Shown in pieces: positions 34,871 to 43,757 of a DNA stretch of 52,536 bases; position 1 is the first letter of the stretch; each line of letters starts with the position of its first letter. The position numbers were made by a program, and so were the translations under genes. Source of the stretch: Pseudomonadota bacterium (GTDB taxonomy: Bacteria > Myxococcota_A > UBA796 > UBA9615); contig JAAESI010000164.1 in assembly GCA_024229515.1 (NCBI GenBank), positions 1 to 52,536 on the forward strand. Direction: 5' to 3'. The notes under the pieces are model-generated. The model was given only the letters and a program-made list of their open reading frames with translations, was not told the DNA's origin and did not search any database.

Positions 34871-35392
34871 GTGGATCGCCCGGCGGCCCGAGATCACAAG
34901 CTGCGGTTAAGCGGTTGCCCGACTTTGTACCGCCTTGCTGCCAACGCTCTGCCACACGAGGCCATCCGCAAGACCAAGCGGTGCGCGGGCACCGCTCGAC
35001 GGACACGGGATTCCGTCAGTCCACGGGCGTCCGCGGTTCGGACGCCGAGAGGTCATCGGTATCCGATCGATGCTGCGGCATCCCCGGACGCCGCGATGCT
35101 TCGGAATCCGCGGACGCCGCACCGTTCCGTCGTCCGCGGATGCCGCCACGGCGATTGGATGCCGCGGCGTGCCTCTGGACGGAACCGCGGACGCATTCAG
35201 ACATGCGGACGACAACGTGCGTCGAGCGGTGCCCGCGCGCCGCTTGGAGCTTCGAGTGGGTCGGGCTGCCAGAGTATTGGCAGCAAGGCGGTACAACGGC
35301 CGGCAGCCGCTAAAACGTGGCTTGTGATCTCGGCCACCTGACGATCCACGGAGCTTCCTTGGCGACTACGCACCTCCGGCGCTGCGCGGCGC
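34829..35392. repeat. Imperfect palindrome of about 560 bp filling the gap between convergent genes
   Basis: The left arm (about 34829-35110) and right arm (35111 to about 35392) are reverse complements with mismatches. Anchors include GATCACAAG at 34892-34900 against CTTGTGATC at 35321-35329, and an 18-nt perfect match at 34927-34944 against 35277-35294. All share the centre 35110.5, so the inner 219 bp per arm align without a gap; a 1-nt offset appears further out. By eye roughly two-thirds to three-quarters of positions match. The arms nearly reach the stop codons of the amidohydrolase (34768) and dnaJ (35405). Open frames in it, such as about 34871-35341 plus and 34907-35296 minus, are mirror images created by the inversion and are very Arg/Ala/Pro-rich, so they are not called as genes. 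Confidence 0.88.
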
Positions 35393-35404
35393 GGGAGCGC
35401 CTTG

Positions 35405-36655
35405 CTACTCCTCGACCCACCAGGCAGCTCGCGGATCCCACTCGGAGCCTGAATCCAACGCCTGAAGCATCGCGATCTCCTCGCGCCCCAGGTTCGGCGG
35501 AAGCTGAATCTGCACTACCAGCTCCTGGTTCCCGCGGGACCCCGTCTCCGGATCCAGCAGGCCCATGCCGCGCAGCCGGATCCGCTGCCCGCTGCGCACC
35601 CGCGGCGGCACCCGCACACGCGCGCGGCCGTCCAGCGTCGGCACTTCCAGGCGGGTGCCTCCCGCGGCCTCGGCCGGGCTCAGGGGCAGATCCGCGACGA
35701 GGTCGCTCCCCTCGCGGCGGAAGTACGCGTGCTCTTCGATCGCCACGTCGACCAGCAGATCGCCCCGGGTGCCGGCGCCCTGGCCGAAGTGGCCCCGCCC
35801 CGTCAGCCGGATGCGGTCCCCATCGGCGATCCCCGGCGGCACGGCGAGGCTCAGATCCTCGAACGACCACCGGCCGTCCGCGCTGGGGATGCGGTACTGC
35901 GTGACGTGCGTGCCCCCGCGGATCGCGGTCAGGAACGGCACCTGCACCGTGATCGTGAGGTCCTCCCCCGAGGCGCTGACGTCCTCGGGGGGGCGGGCCG
36001 TCGAAGCATGCATGCTCGGCGGCGGCTCGCCCCCACCCAGCCCATCGGCGGCGTCCATGTCGCCGTACAGCGCCGCCTCGGCGAGGTCCTCGGGGTCGAA
36101 CCCCCACTGCGACGCGCGCTCGGGATCGACCCGGTTGTCCATGCCGGGGATCGGACTCCCCTTGGCCTTGCGCGGAATCGGCCCGCCCATCTCTTCGGGG
36201 CGGATGTCCTGGCGGCCCCGGCGGTTCATCTCCCCCGGGTTCCAGGGCGTGTCCTTGCGGGGCGGAGGAGCGGGCGGGGCGCCCGGCCCCGGGCTGAACA
36301 GATCTTCGAAGATCGAAGCCACCCCCGAGCCTGCGCCGGTACGCAGATCCAGGTCGTCGGCGTCCTCGTTCCGCCCCGTGGTGCGTTCGGTGCCGCCGTC
36401 GTTCCAGGGCAGGTCCGAGGCCCCGAACGGGTCCTTGCCCCAGTGGTCGTACTCGCGCCGACGCACGGGATCCGAGAGCACCTCGTAGGCCTCCCGCACC
36501 GCCCGGAACTCCTCCGCGGCGTTGGCCCGGCCCTTGTTTCCGGGCAGGTCGGGGTGGAGCTGCTTGGCGGCGGATCGGTACGCCCGCTTGATGTCGCGCA
36601 GGTCCGCCTCACGTTCGAGACCGAGGACGGCGTAGTAGTCGGGAGCGAGCGACAC
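35405..36655 (-). CDS. DnaJ/CbpA-type J-domain co-chaperone without zinc finger
   Basis: This 416-residue class B Hsp40 has a J domain at residues 1-70 with His34-Pro35-Asp36, which stimulates the DnaK ATPase. A long low-complexity, proline- and charge-rich linker (about 80-225) follows, then the two C-terminal beta-domains (VPFLTAIRGGTHVTQYRIP, GDLLVDVAIEEHAYF, RIRLRGMGL). The CxxCxGxG zinc repeats of classical DnaJ are absent. The start is GTG with GGGAGG just upstream. It is longer than CbpA because of the linker. It diverges from a clpX-like gene and ends at the palindrome. Confidence 0.87.
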   Translation of the reverse strand: MSLAPDYYAVLGLEREADLRDIKRAYRSAAKQLHPDLPGNKGRANAAEEFRAVREAYEVLSDPVRRREYDHWGKDPFGASDLPWNDGGTERTTGRNEDADDLDLRTGAGSGVASIFEDLFSPGPGAPPAPPPRKDTPWNPGEMNRRGRQDIRPEEMGGPIPRKAKGSPIPGMDNRVDPERASQWGFDPEDLAEAALYGDMDAADGLGGGEPPPSMHASTARPPEDVSASGEDLTITVQVPFLTAIRGGTHVTQYRIPSADGRWSFEDLSLAVPPGIADGDRIRLTGRGHFGQGAGTRGDLLVDVAIEEHAYFRREGSDLVADLPLSPAEAAGGTRLEVPTLDGRARVRVPPRVRSGQRIRLRGMGLLDPETGSRGNQELVVQIQLPPNLGREEIAMLQALDSGSEWDPRAAWWVEE

Positions 36656-36878
36656 GGCCTCCCATCGTCCGCGACCGGCGGCACCTTTTCAAGCGCCGGG
36701 CAGAGGTGCGCCCCTGGCTGGTCCGGAATCTTCGACCTACCTTGAAGGAACGGCGGACCGATGCCGGCCCCGGGCGACCGGCTCGACGGCTGGCTCCGGT
36801 CCGACCGTAGGAGCAATCGAAGGCTGACTGAAGGAGGAGGCTGTCCGCGCCATCGAATGCTCCAGAAAGGAGTGCGAC
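36656..36878. promoter_or_regulatory. Divergent dnaJ-clpX-like regulatory region
   Basis: In this 222-nt gap a minus-strand CTTGAAAA (36693 to 36686) matches the sigma-32 -35 element and is followed, after 15 nt, by CGGACGAT, a weak -10 match about 10 nt before the dnaJ GTG. On the plus strand CCTTGAAGG occurs at 36740-36748 without a good -10. GAAAGGAG (about 36865-36872) is the ribosome-binding site of the clpX-like gene. Confidence 0.4.
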
Positions 36879-38105
36879 GTGGTGCATGAACGACTGGACA
36901 AGGCGAACCGCTGCAGCTTCTGCGGCCGCGATCGCGCCCCCGAGACCGCGATGGTGGACGGCCCCAGCCTCGCCATCTGCAGCGACTGTGTCTCCGCGTG
37001 CAGGGAGATCATCGCCGAAGCCGCCGCGACCGAGCCTCAGGTCTCCCGCAGCATCCCCACCCCGGCGGCCATCAAGGGTCACCTGGACCACTGGGTCATC
37101 GGCCAGGAACCGGCCAAGCGCCGCCTCGCGGTGTCGGTGCACAACCACTACAAGCGGGTCGGCCTCCCCGGCACGCCGTCCCGCGCCGACATCGACGGGG
37201 TCGAGTTGGGCAAGGCCAACGTCCTCCTGCTCGGCCCCACCGGCAGCGGCAAGACCCTGCTGGCGCGCACCCTGTCCCGCTTCCTCGAGGTTCCCCTCCA
37301 CATCGCGGATGCCACCGCGCTGACCGAGGCGGGCTACGTGGGCGAGGACGTCGAAGCGATCGTGGGCGGGCTCTACGACGCCGCCGACGGCGTACTCAGC
37401 GCCTGCGAGCGCGGCATCATCTTCGTCGACGAGATCGACAAGATCGCCCGCCGCGCGGGCAGCGACAACACCGGCCGAGACGTGGGCGGCGAAGGCGTGC
37501 AGCACGCGCTCCTGAAGCTGCTGGAGGGCCGCGAGGTCCGCCTCAAGAAGCGCCGTGGACGCGAAGAGGTCACGGTCGACACCAGCGGGATCTTGTTCAT
37601 CCTCGCGGGCGCGTTCGTGGGTCTGGACGACATCATCGCCCGCCGGCAGGGCAAGGCCGCCATCGGCTTCAGCGGTTCGCGCCCCCGCGCCGCCAACGAC
37701 GACCCCTCCGCGCAGCCCGAGCCACGCGACCTGAACGCGTTCGGACTCGTGCCGGAGCTGATCGGGCGCATCGCCGCAGTCGCGAGGCTCCAGGAGTTGG
37801 ATGAGCTCACGCTGGTGCGGGTGCTCAAGGAGCCCCGGGACGCGCTGACGAAGCAGTACCAGCGCCTGTTCCGCATGGACGGCATCCGACTGCGCTTCAC
37901 CGACCCGGCCCTCGCCGCCGTCGCCCGCATCGCGTCCGAGGCGGGGATGGGCGCGCGCGGCCTCCGGGCGGTCCTGCACCGCACCCTGATGCCGCTGATG
38001 TTCGAGCTCCCCAGCCGCGCCGACGTGCGCGAGGTGTGGGTCACCGCGGAGACCGTGAGGGGCGAAGCGGAAGCCGATCTGGTGCTCCACTCGGAAACCG
38101 GCTGA
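36879..38105 (+). CDS. clpX: ClpX-type AAA+ unfoldase with altered substrate loop
   Basis: This 408-residue ClpX-family unfoldase has an N-terminal zinc-binding domain (Cys12, Cys15, Cys34, Cys37), Walker A GPTGSGKT (119-126), the pore loop GYVG (152-155), Walker B FVDEID (182-187), and a C-terminal AAA small domain. An IGF tripeptide at 262-264 corresponds to the loop that docks on ClpP. The segment at 220-230 reads RLKKRRGREEV instead of the RKHP-type loop of typical ClpX, so substrate selection may differ. A GTG at 36879 or 36882 is preceded by GAAAGGAG. ClpP and trigger factor, the usual neighbours, are absent, so this may be a paralog rather than the housekeeping copy. Confidence 0.87.
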   Translation: MVHERLDKANRCSFCGRDRAPETAMVDGPSLAICSDCVSACREIIAEAAATEPQVSRSIPTPAAIKGHLDHWVIGQEPAKRRLAVSVHNHYKRVGLPGTPSRADIDGVELGKANVLLLGPTGSGKTLLARTLSRFLEVPLHIADATALTEAGYVGEDVEAIVGGLYDAADGVLSACERGIIFVDEIDKIARRAGSDNTGRDVGGEGVQHALLKLLEGREVRLKKRRGREEVTVDTSGILFILAGAFVGLDDIIARRQGKAAIGFSGSRPRAANDDPSAQPEPRDLNAFGLVPELIGRIAAVARLQELDELTLVRVLKEPRDALTKQYQRLFRMDGIRLRFTDPALAAVARIASEAGMGARGLRAVLHRTLMPLMFELPSRADVREVWVTAETVRGEAEADLVLHSETG

Positions 38106-38133
38106 CGCCGATCCCCGGTGCTATCTTGCGGCC

Positions 38134-39615
38134 GTGAAAGTCTCGCTCGTCGCCACCCCGATCTGGGCCATGAAGACGCCGCCGCTCACCATCGCGTACC
38201 TCGCGGGGTGGCTGGAGCGGCTGGGCCACGACGTGTTCCAGCTGGACTGGAACATCGAGCTGTTCCACCACGCTCCGAATGAGCTCAAGGAGTACTGGGA
38301 CCGCACCCACCTGCACAAGTGGCAGGACCCCGAGCGGTACGCAGGAGAGATCGCGCCGACCATCACGGAAGCGACGATCGATGACTACGTCGCCCGGGTG
38401 CTCGCCCACGGCCCCCAGCTCGTGGGCATCTCCACCTACTCCATCGAGGCGACGAAACACTTCGCCCGCAAGCTCAAGGAGGCCGACCCCAACGTCTTCG
38501 TCGTCGTCGGCGGGCAGGTCTGCGACCCCGGTTTCTACGGCTACAACCTGGCCTGGTCCGGCGTGATCGACCTGGTCGTGCACGGCGAGGGCGAGGGGCC
38601 GCTCAAGGACATCATCGACGTGCTGGAGTCCGGCTCGCGCGATTTCAGCCACATCCAGGGGCTGCTCGTCCCCCACGGCGCCGGCGGGGTCGAGGACACC
38701 GGCTTGCGCGCCCCGATCCCGAAGGTCGCGGACGTCGGCTGGCCCAGCTTCGAACACCTGCCGATGGACTACTACACGTCCATGACGGCGCCGCCGTACG
38801 AGCCGTCACGGTGCGTCTCGACGCTCATGGCCCGCGGCTGCGTGCGCAAGTGCGACTTCTGCCTCCAGGCCGAGATCTGGCGGAACTTCCGCTACCGCAC
38901 CGCCGAGGACATCTACGAAGAGATGGCGGCGATGGTCAGCAAGTACGACCTGACCAGCTACCACTTCAACGATCTGCTCATCAACGGCAACGTGCGTCAG
39001 CTGGACAAGCTGTGCGACCTCCTCCTGGACAAGCCCCTGGGGGTCACCTGGGGCGGCAACGCCATCGTCTCCCGCACGCTGAAGAAGCCCCTGCTGGAGA
39101 AGATGCGGGCCGCCGGCTGCGAGTTCCTGGGGTACGGCTTCGAGTCCTTCAGCACGCCCGTGCTCCACGCGATGGGCAAGAAGTACGACGCCAACCAGAT
39201 CAGCCGCCTCCTGCACGACATGCACGCCGTCGGCATGCGCTTCTTCAGCAACCTGATCATCGGCCACCCCGCCGAGGGGCGGAAGGAGTTCGCCGAGACC
39301 ATCCGGTTCCTCGTCGAGCACCACGAGCTGTTCACGGAGCCGCCCACCAGCTCCCTGCTGATCGTGCAGAAGAACACGCCGCTGTTCCGCGCCATCGACT
39401 ACTGGGACATCGAGATGGAAGAGGGCGATGCCCTCGGCTGGTGGCTCAAGGACGGCAGCAACACCCTGGCGGAGCGGAAGCGCCGCGCCCAGGTGATGAA
39501 CTTCTTCTACGAGTCGCTGTTCGAGGCGTCGATCCACATCACGGACATCGACACCGAGGCCGAGCTCGGGATCGTCGACGACGACGTCATCCCCCGAACC
39601 GCCCAAGCGAACTGA
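38134..39615 (+). CDS. B12-binding-like radical SAM protein
   Basis: This 493-residue member of the cobalamin-binding-domain/radical SAM group has an N-terminal Rossmann-like domain (about 1-165). The iron-sulfur cysteines follow in GCVRKCDFC (Cys236, Cys240, Cys243; CxxxCxxC), then a TIM-barrel region. The DxHxxG cobalamin signature was not evident, so B12 use is uncertain. Relatives methylate or cyclise diverse substrates, and the substrate here is unknown. The GTG start is 28 nt after the clpX-like stop, and the next gene starts at its stop codon (TGATG overlap). Confidence 0.85.
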   Translation: MKVSLVATPIWAMKTPPLTIAYLAGWLERLGHDVFQLDWNIELFHHAPNELKEYWDRTHLHKWQDPERYAGEIAPTITEATIDDYVARVLAHGPQLVGISTYSIEATKHFARKLKEADPNVFVVVGGQVCDPGFYGYNLAWSGVIDLVVHGEGEGPLKDIIDVLESGSRDFSHIQGLLVPHGAGGVEDTGLRAPIPKVADVGWPSFEHLPMDYYTSMTAPPYEPSRCVSTLMARGCVRKCDFCLQAEIWRNFRYRTAEDIYEEMAAMVSKYDLTSYHFNDLLINGNVRQLDKLCDLLLDKPLGVTWGGNAIVSRTLKKPLLEKMRAAGCEFLGYGFESFSTPVLHAMGKKYDANQISRLLHDMHAVGMRFFSNLIIGHPAEGRKEFAETIRFLVEHHELFTEPPTSSLLIVQKNTPLFRAIDYWDIEMEEGDALGWWLKDGSNTLAERKRRAQVMNFFYESLFEASIHITDIDTEAELGIVDDDVIPRTAQAN

Positions 39616-40019
39616 TGCGCTGGCTCCTGGCCCTCGTCCTCGCCCTCGCCGGCTGCGTCGAGGCCGAGCAGGACGAATGCCCCGAGCCCCGGCAGCTTCC
39701 CCTGCCGTTTGCTGCCTCCAACCCTGATAGCGACGGCGACGGGTGGGGCTGGGACGAGGACTGCGACCCCTGCAATCCGTGGGTCTTCCCCAACGCCCCT
39801 GAAGTCTGCAATGGCGTGGACGATGACTGCGACGCCATCATCGACGACGGCTTCGACCTCGATCTCGATGGGGCTCAGTTGGCCCAGGAATGCGCCGACG
39901 GAACCGACTGCGACGATGAGGACCCGGAGATCGGTCCCGACGTCCAGGAGGTGTGCGACGACGGCCTCGACAACGACTGCGACGGGCTGACGGACCGATA
40001 CGACGACGCCTGTCCCTAG
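39615..40019 (+). CDS. Small lipoprotein with MopE-like Asp-rich repeats
   Basis: This 134-residue secreted lipoprotein begins MRWLLALVLALAGC with lipobox Cys14. The mature part has Asp/Cys-rich units of the MopE/putative metal-binding repeat type: DSDGDGWGWDEDCD, EVCNGVDDDCD and EVCDDGLDNDCDGLTD. Such repeats bind calcium and are common in secreted myxobacterial proteins. The ATG overlaps the stop of the radical SAM gene by 1 nt. No catalytic domain is visible. Confidence 0.8.
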   Translation: MRWLLALVLALAGCVEAEQDECPEPRQLPLPFAASNPDSDGDGWGWDEDCDPCNPWVFPNAPEVCNGVDDDCDAIIDDGFDLDLDGAQLAQECADGTDCDDEDPEIGPDVQEVCDDGLDNDCDGLTDRYDDACP

Positions 40020-40174
40020 CGCCTTGGCGCCGGCCCTGGCGCACTTTCCCATCGACTTCTTGCTTCGCACATCGTAGTAACGTCCGGACGGGTGCTTGCG
40101 AATGTTCTGGGGTCCTGCTGCGTCGTATGAGGCGGAGCCACTCCCCAGGTCGGCAAGCGCTTGCTGGAGCTGAG

Positions 40175-41536
40175 ATGCCGCGACTCGCGCTGAAGATGAT
40201 GCTGATGTTGATGCTGGCTATTGCCGGCCTGGGGGGCTGCTCCGCTGAGGATCCGGTGGACGCCGACCTCGACGAGATCGACGCCGAAGCGGCCGCCGAA
40301 GTCGCTCCCGCCCCCGAACCGGTCACCCCCGCGCCGCCGCCCTGGACCGACACCGAGGTCGAGGTGAAGCGCGGCTCCACCATCGCCGAGATCCTCCAGG
40401 AGCAGGGGCTCAAGTACAGCGAAGTGCTCGCCCTCGTCGAAGCCAGCAAGGACGTCCACAACCTCGAGAAAATCCGCGCCGGCGAAGTGCTGACCGTCCG
40501 CACCGACAACGCCACCGGCTCCTTCTCCGGCCTGCTGTACCCCCTGGACCGCCACGGCGAAGAGCGCATGCTCGTCCTCCAGGGGGCCGACGGCGGCTTC
40601 ACCGCCGCGAAGGTCGCCCGCGACGTCGTCCGCGTGCCCGTGCCCCTGGCCGGCTCCATCACCACCTCACTGTGGGACACCGCCATCGGCATGGGGCTGG
40701 GTTGGGACACCGTCGCGGACCTCGCCTCCATCTTCGAGTGGGAGATCGACTTCAACTCCCAGGTGCGGGAGGGCGACGCCTTCCGCCTCATCGTCGAAGA
40801 GGTGCGTGACGCCTCCACCGGCGAGGTGCTCCGCCACGATCGCGTGCTCGCCGCCGAGTTCAAGGCGGCCAGCGGCGGCTCGTTCGTCGGGTACCGCTAC
40901 GAGGGCAGCGACGGCCGCGTCGGCTACTTCAACGCCGAGGGGATGAGCTCCAAGAAGATGTTCCTGAAGTCGCCGCTGAAGTTCTCCCGGATCAGCTCCG
41001 GCTTCGGCAAGCGCTTCCACCCGGTGCTCAAGAAGTGGCGTTCCCACAACGGCGTCGACTACGCGGCCCCCTCGGGCACGCCCATCCGCGCCATCGGCCG
41101 GGGCACGGTCAACTTCGCGGGCACCAAGGGCGGCTACGGCAAGCACGTCCGCATGCGCCACAACAAGACCTACCAGAGCTCCTACAGCCACCTGAGCCGC
41201 ATCGCCGTGCGCAACGGTGCGGTCGTCGAGCAGGGCCAGGTCATCGGCTACGTCGGCTCCACCGGCCTCGCCACAGGGCCGCACCTGCACTTCGAGTTCT
41301 ACGTCAACGGCGCCTACACCAACTTCCTGCGCCAGAAGTTCCCCCGCACCGAGCCGATCAACGAGTCGGAGCGGCCCGCGTTCGAAGCGATGCGCGACGA
41401 CCTCGCCCCCCGCCTCGCCGCCATCCCGCTGCCGGGACGCGACACCACCGTCGCCGCCAAGGGCGACGATGACGCCTCCGACGGTCCCAGCGACGCCGAC
41501 GCCGGCCCCTGGACCGAGCCCCGCGAAGGCCGCTGA
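40175..41536 (+). CDS. M23-family peptidoglycan endopeptidase, lipoprotein
   Basis: This 453-residue protein has a lipoprotein signal ending LGGC (Cys22). A Pro/Ala-rich spacer comes next, then a LysM/OapA-like region (VKRGSTIAEILQEQG, about 65-115) and a C-terminal M23 LytM domain. Zinc ligands are His291 and Asp295 (HNGVD) and the HLH motif (His370, His372, in HLHFE). This matches murein DD-endopeptidases of the MepM/NlpD type that cut cross-links at the envelope. The ATG at 40175 is chosen because it starts the signal peptide; the frame is open upstream without coding character. A 155-nt gap precedes it. Confidence 0.9.
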   Translation: MPRLALKMMLMLMLAIAGLGGCSAEDPVDADLDEIDAEAAAEVAPAPEPVTPAPPPWTDTEVEVKRGSTIAEILQEQGLKYSEVLALVEASKDVHNLEKIRAGEVLTVRTDNATGSFSGLLYPLDRHGEERMLVLQGADGGFTAAKVARDVVRVPVPLAGSITTSLWDTAIGMGLGWDTVADLASIFEWEIDFNSQVREGDAFRLIVEEVRDASTGEVLRHDRVLAAEFKAASGGSFVGYRYEGSDGRVGYFNAEGMSSKKMFLKSPLKFSRISSGFGKRFHPVLKKWRSHNGVDYAAPSGTPIRAIGRGTVNFAGTKGGYGKHVRMRHNKTYQSSYSHLSRIAVRNGAVVEQGQVIGYVGSTGLATGPHLHFEFYVNGAYTNFLRQKFPRTEPINESERPAFEAMRDDLAPRLAAIPLPGRDTTVAAKGDDDASDGPSDADAGPWTEPREGR

Positions 41537-41588
41537 CGGGCCGACGCGGGCCCCGCGCCGCCGCTGAACTCGCTGGTACGCTGCGGCC

Positions 41589-43757
41589 GTGCGCCCCACC
41601 CCCCTGATCGCAGGGCTTGTCTGCGCCGCGGTGATCGCCGCGGCCGCCGTCGCCGCCCCTGCTCCCAGCCCCCCGACGTGGTCCCTGATCGCGCTGCCCG
41701 CGGATGCCGCGAGCAAGGCCGCGCTCGCCGGACTGGACGCGGACGTCGAGGGCGGGCGCCCCGGATTCCTCCACGCCCAGGTGCGCCCCGACGACGTCGA
41801 AGGGCTGATCGCCGCCGAGTTGGACGTGCGCGTGCTCGCCGCCGACACCCAGACCCTGCGGCCGGAGATCGAGACCGAAGGCCGAGGCTTCGCGTACCAC
41901 GACCCCGAAGGCGTCACGTGGCTGATGCGCGGGCTCGCGGAGTCCTACCCCGAGGTCGTTCGGGTGGTCGACGTGGGCCGATCGGTGGACGGTCGCGCCA
42001 TCACCGGCGTCGTGCTCACCGACAACCCTGCGGTGCGCGAACTGGACGAGCCTTCGTACCGCCTGCTGGGCACCCACCACGGCGACGAGTGGTCCTCGAT
42101 GGAGGTGCCGCTGGACTTCGCCTGGAGCCTGACCGAGGCGTACGTCGGTGGGAACGAGCGCGCCGTCGCCTTCCTGGACGGCGCCGAGCTCTGGATCGTG
42201 CCCGTGGTGAACCCGGATGGGGTGGTCGAGTTCACCCGCCGCAACGCCCGCGGCGTCGACCTGAACCGCAACTACGCCTACCAGTGGGAGCCCGGCGGGA
42301 GCGCGGGGAGCCACCCGTTCAGCGAGCCGGAGGCCGCGGCGCTGCGGGCGCTGTCGACCGCCCGCAGCTTCGGTCACTCGCTGAGTCTGCACTCGGGGGC
42401 GACGAACCTGGGCTGGGTGTGGAACTTCCAGACCGAGCCGACGGTGGACGCCGACTACTTCGAGGACGCCAGCACCGCCTACCTGGACGCGACCACGCAG
42501 CCCGGCTTCTGGATCACCAACGGCGCCGATTGGTACATCACCCACGGCGACACCAACGATTGGTCCTACGGGGTTCGCGGGGGCCAGGACTACACCCTCG
42601 AGCTGACCCAGGAGAAGGCCCCCCCGGCCGACCAGATCGAGGAGTTCCTCGGCTACCACACGTGGCCCGCCATCGACTTCATCATCGACGGGAGCCTCGC
42701 CGGCGTGCGCGGCCGCGTCACCGACGCCGACGGCGCGGGGATCGAGGCCGAGCTGCGCGTCGCGGAGGCCGACTGGCCGTTCCACGCCGACCCCGAGACC
42801 GGCGCGTTCGCCCGCCCCCTCCCCCCCGGCGACTACACCCTGGAGGCGTCCGCCCCCGGCTACGCGTCCGCGTCCGCATCGGTGACGGTCGGGAACCTGG
42901 TCCCCGCGACCGCCGATCTGGTCCTGGACCCGCTGTCCGACCTCGCCGTCACGGAGGTACACGACCTCGAGGTGACGATCGGGGACGGCGGCGAGCCCCT
43001 CGTCTGCGGGCCGGCGGTCGAGGACTTGAAGGCGGGCGAGGTGCAGCTTGTCCGAGGCGGCTGGAGCAACCGCACCTCCGTCCCGTTCGACACCCCCGGC
43101 GAGTGCATCGTGCTGACGCTCCAGCCGAGCGAGCTCGATCTGGAGGGCTGGGAGCTGGAGGGCGAGTGGACGCTCCTGCTGGGCGACGTCGCGCTCCCGC
43201 TGGCCGTGCTCATCGCCGCCAACAACCCCGACTACAACGCCACCGACCTGTCGGTCGAGGTCCGCGACGACGGCCTGCTTCGCGTCAACGTCGAGGGCTT
43301 CGACCTCCCCGAGGGGGCGTCCATCCGCTTCCGGGGTCCGCTCGGCGAACGCGTCGCCCCGGTGGATCGGCTGCTCGCCGAGGACGCCTCCGAGAGCTTG
43401 TCGGCGATCGTCAACCCGGCGGAGTTCGGCGACGGCATCTGGGTCGTCCGCATCTTCGGCCGGGGACACCACGCGTTCCTTCGCGACGTGCTCGTGGTCG
43501 AAGACGGCACCTTCACGGTGGACGAGTACGAGGCCCCCACGGAGGAGCCGACCGAGGAACCCACCGAGGAGCCGACCGAGGATCCCACCGGCGGTGAAGT
43601 ACTCGATGACGACGACGCCACCGACACGGAACCTGAGCTCGTGGGAACCGGATGCTCCTGTGAGGCGTCCAACCCTTCGGAAGGCGCGGGCTGGCTGCTT
43701 GCACTGCTGCTGCTGCCCCGGTACACCCGCCGACCGAGGAGATCGTCCCGATCATGA
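41589..43757 (+). CDS. Secreted M14 zinc carboxypeptidase with MYXO-CTERM-like tail
   Basis: This 722-residue exported protein has an N-terminal signal peptide (1 to about 22). An M14 carboxypeptidase domain is marked by HGDE (His164, Glu167), SLHSGA (His near 267) and the catalytic glutamate in TLELTQE near 337. A carboxypeptidase-regulatory-like beta-sandwich (about 375-435) and a further domain follow. The end holds PTEE repeats, then GCSC, a hydrophobic stretch GWLLALLLLP and a basic tail (RRPRRSSRS). That order, Cys after a Gly, one transmembrane helix and an Arg-rich end, resembles the MYXO-CTERM sorting signal. The GTG start is 53 nt after the M23 gene. Confidence 0.88.
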   Translation: MRPTPLIAGLVCAAVIAAAAVAAPAPSPPTWSLIALPADAASKAALAGLDADVEGGRPGFLHAQVRPDDVEGLIAAELDVRVLAADTQTLRPEIETEGRGFAYHDPEGVTWLMRGLAESYPEVVRVVDVGRSVDGRAITGVVLTDNPAVRELDEPSYRLLGTHHGDEWSSMEVPLDFAWSLTEAYVGGNERAVAFLDGAELWIVPVVNPDGVVEFTRRNARGVDLNRNYAYQWEPGGSAGSHPFSEPEAAALRALSTARSFGHSLSLHSGATNLGWVWNFQTEPTVDADYFEDASTAYLDATTQPGFWITNGADWYITHGDTNDWSYGVRGGQDYTLELTQEKAPPADQIEEFLGYHTWPAIDFIIDGSLAGVRGRVTDADGAGIEAELRVAEADWPFHADPETGAFARPLPPGDYTLEASAPGYASASASVTVGNLVPATADLVLDPLSDLAVTEVHDLEVTIGDGGEPLVCGPAVEDLKAGEVQLVRGGWSNRTSVPFDTPGECIVLTLQPSELDLEGWELEGEWTLLLGDVALPLAVLIAANNPDYNATDLSVEVRDDGLLRVNVEGFDLPEGASIRFRGPLGERVAPVDRLLAEDASESLSAIVNPAEFGDGIWVVRIFGRGHHAFLRDVLVVEDGTFTVDEYEAPTEEPTEEPTEEPTEDPTGGEVLDDDDATDTEPELVGTGCSCEASNPSEGAGWLLALLLLPRYTRRPRRSSRS

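Noticed and set aside
34871..35341. Open frames inside the palindrome on both strands
   Set aside because: They encode similar low-complexity peptides on both strands because the DNA is inverted-duplicated. No family resemblance or coding bias was seen.
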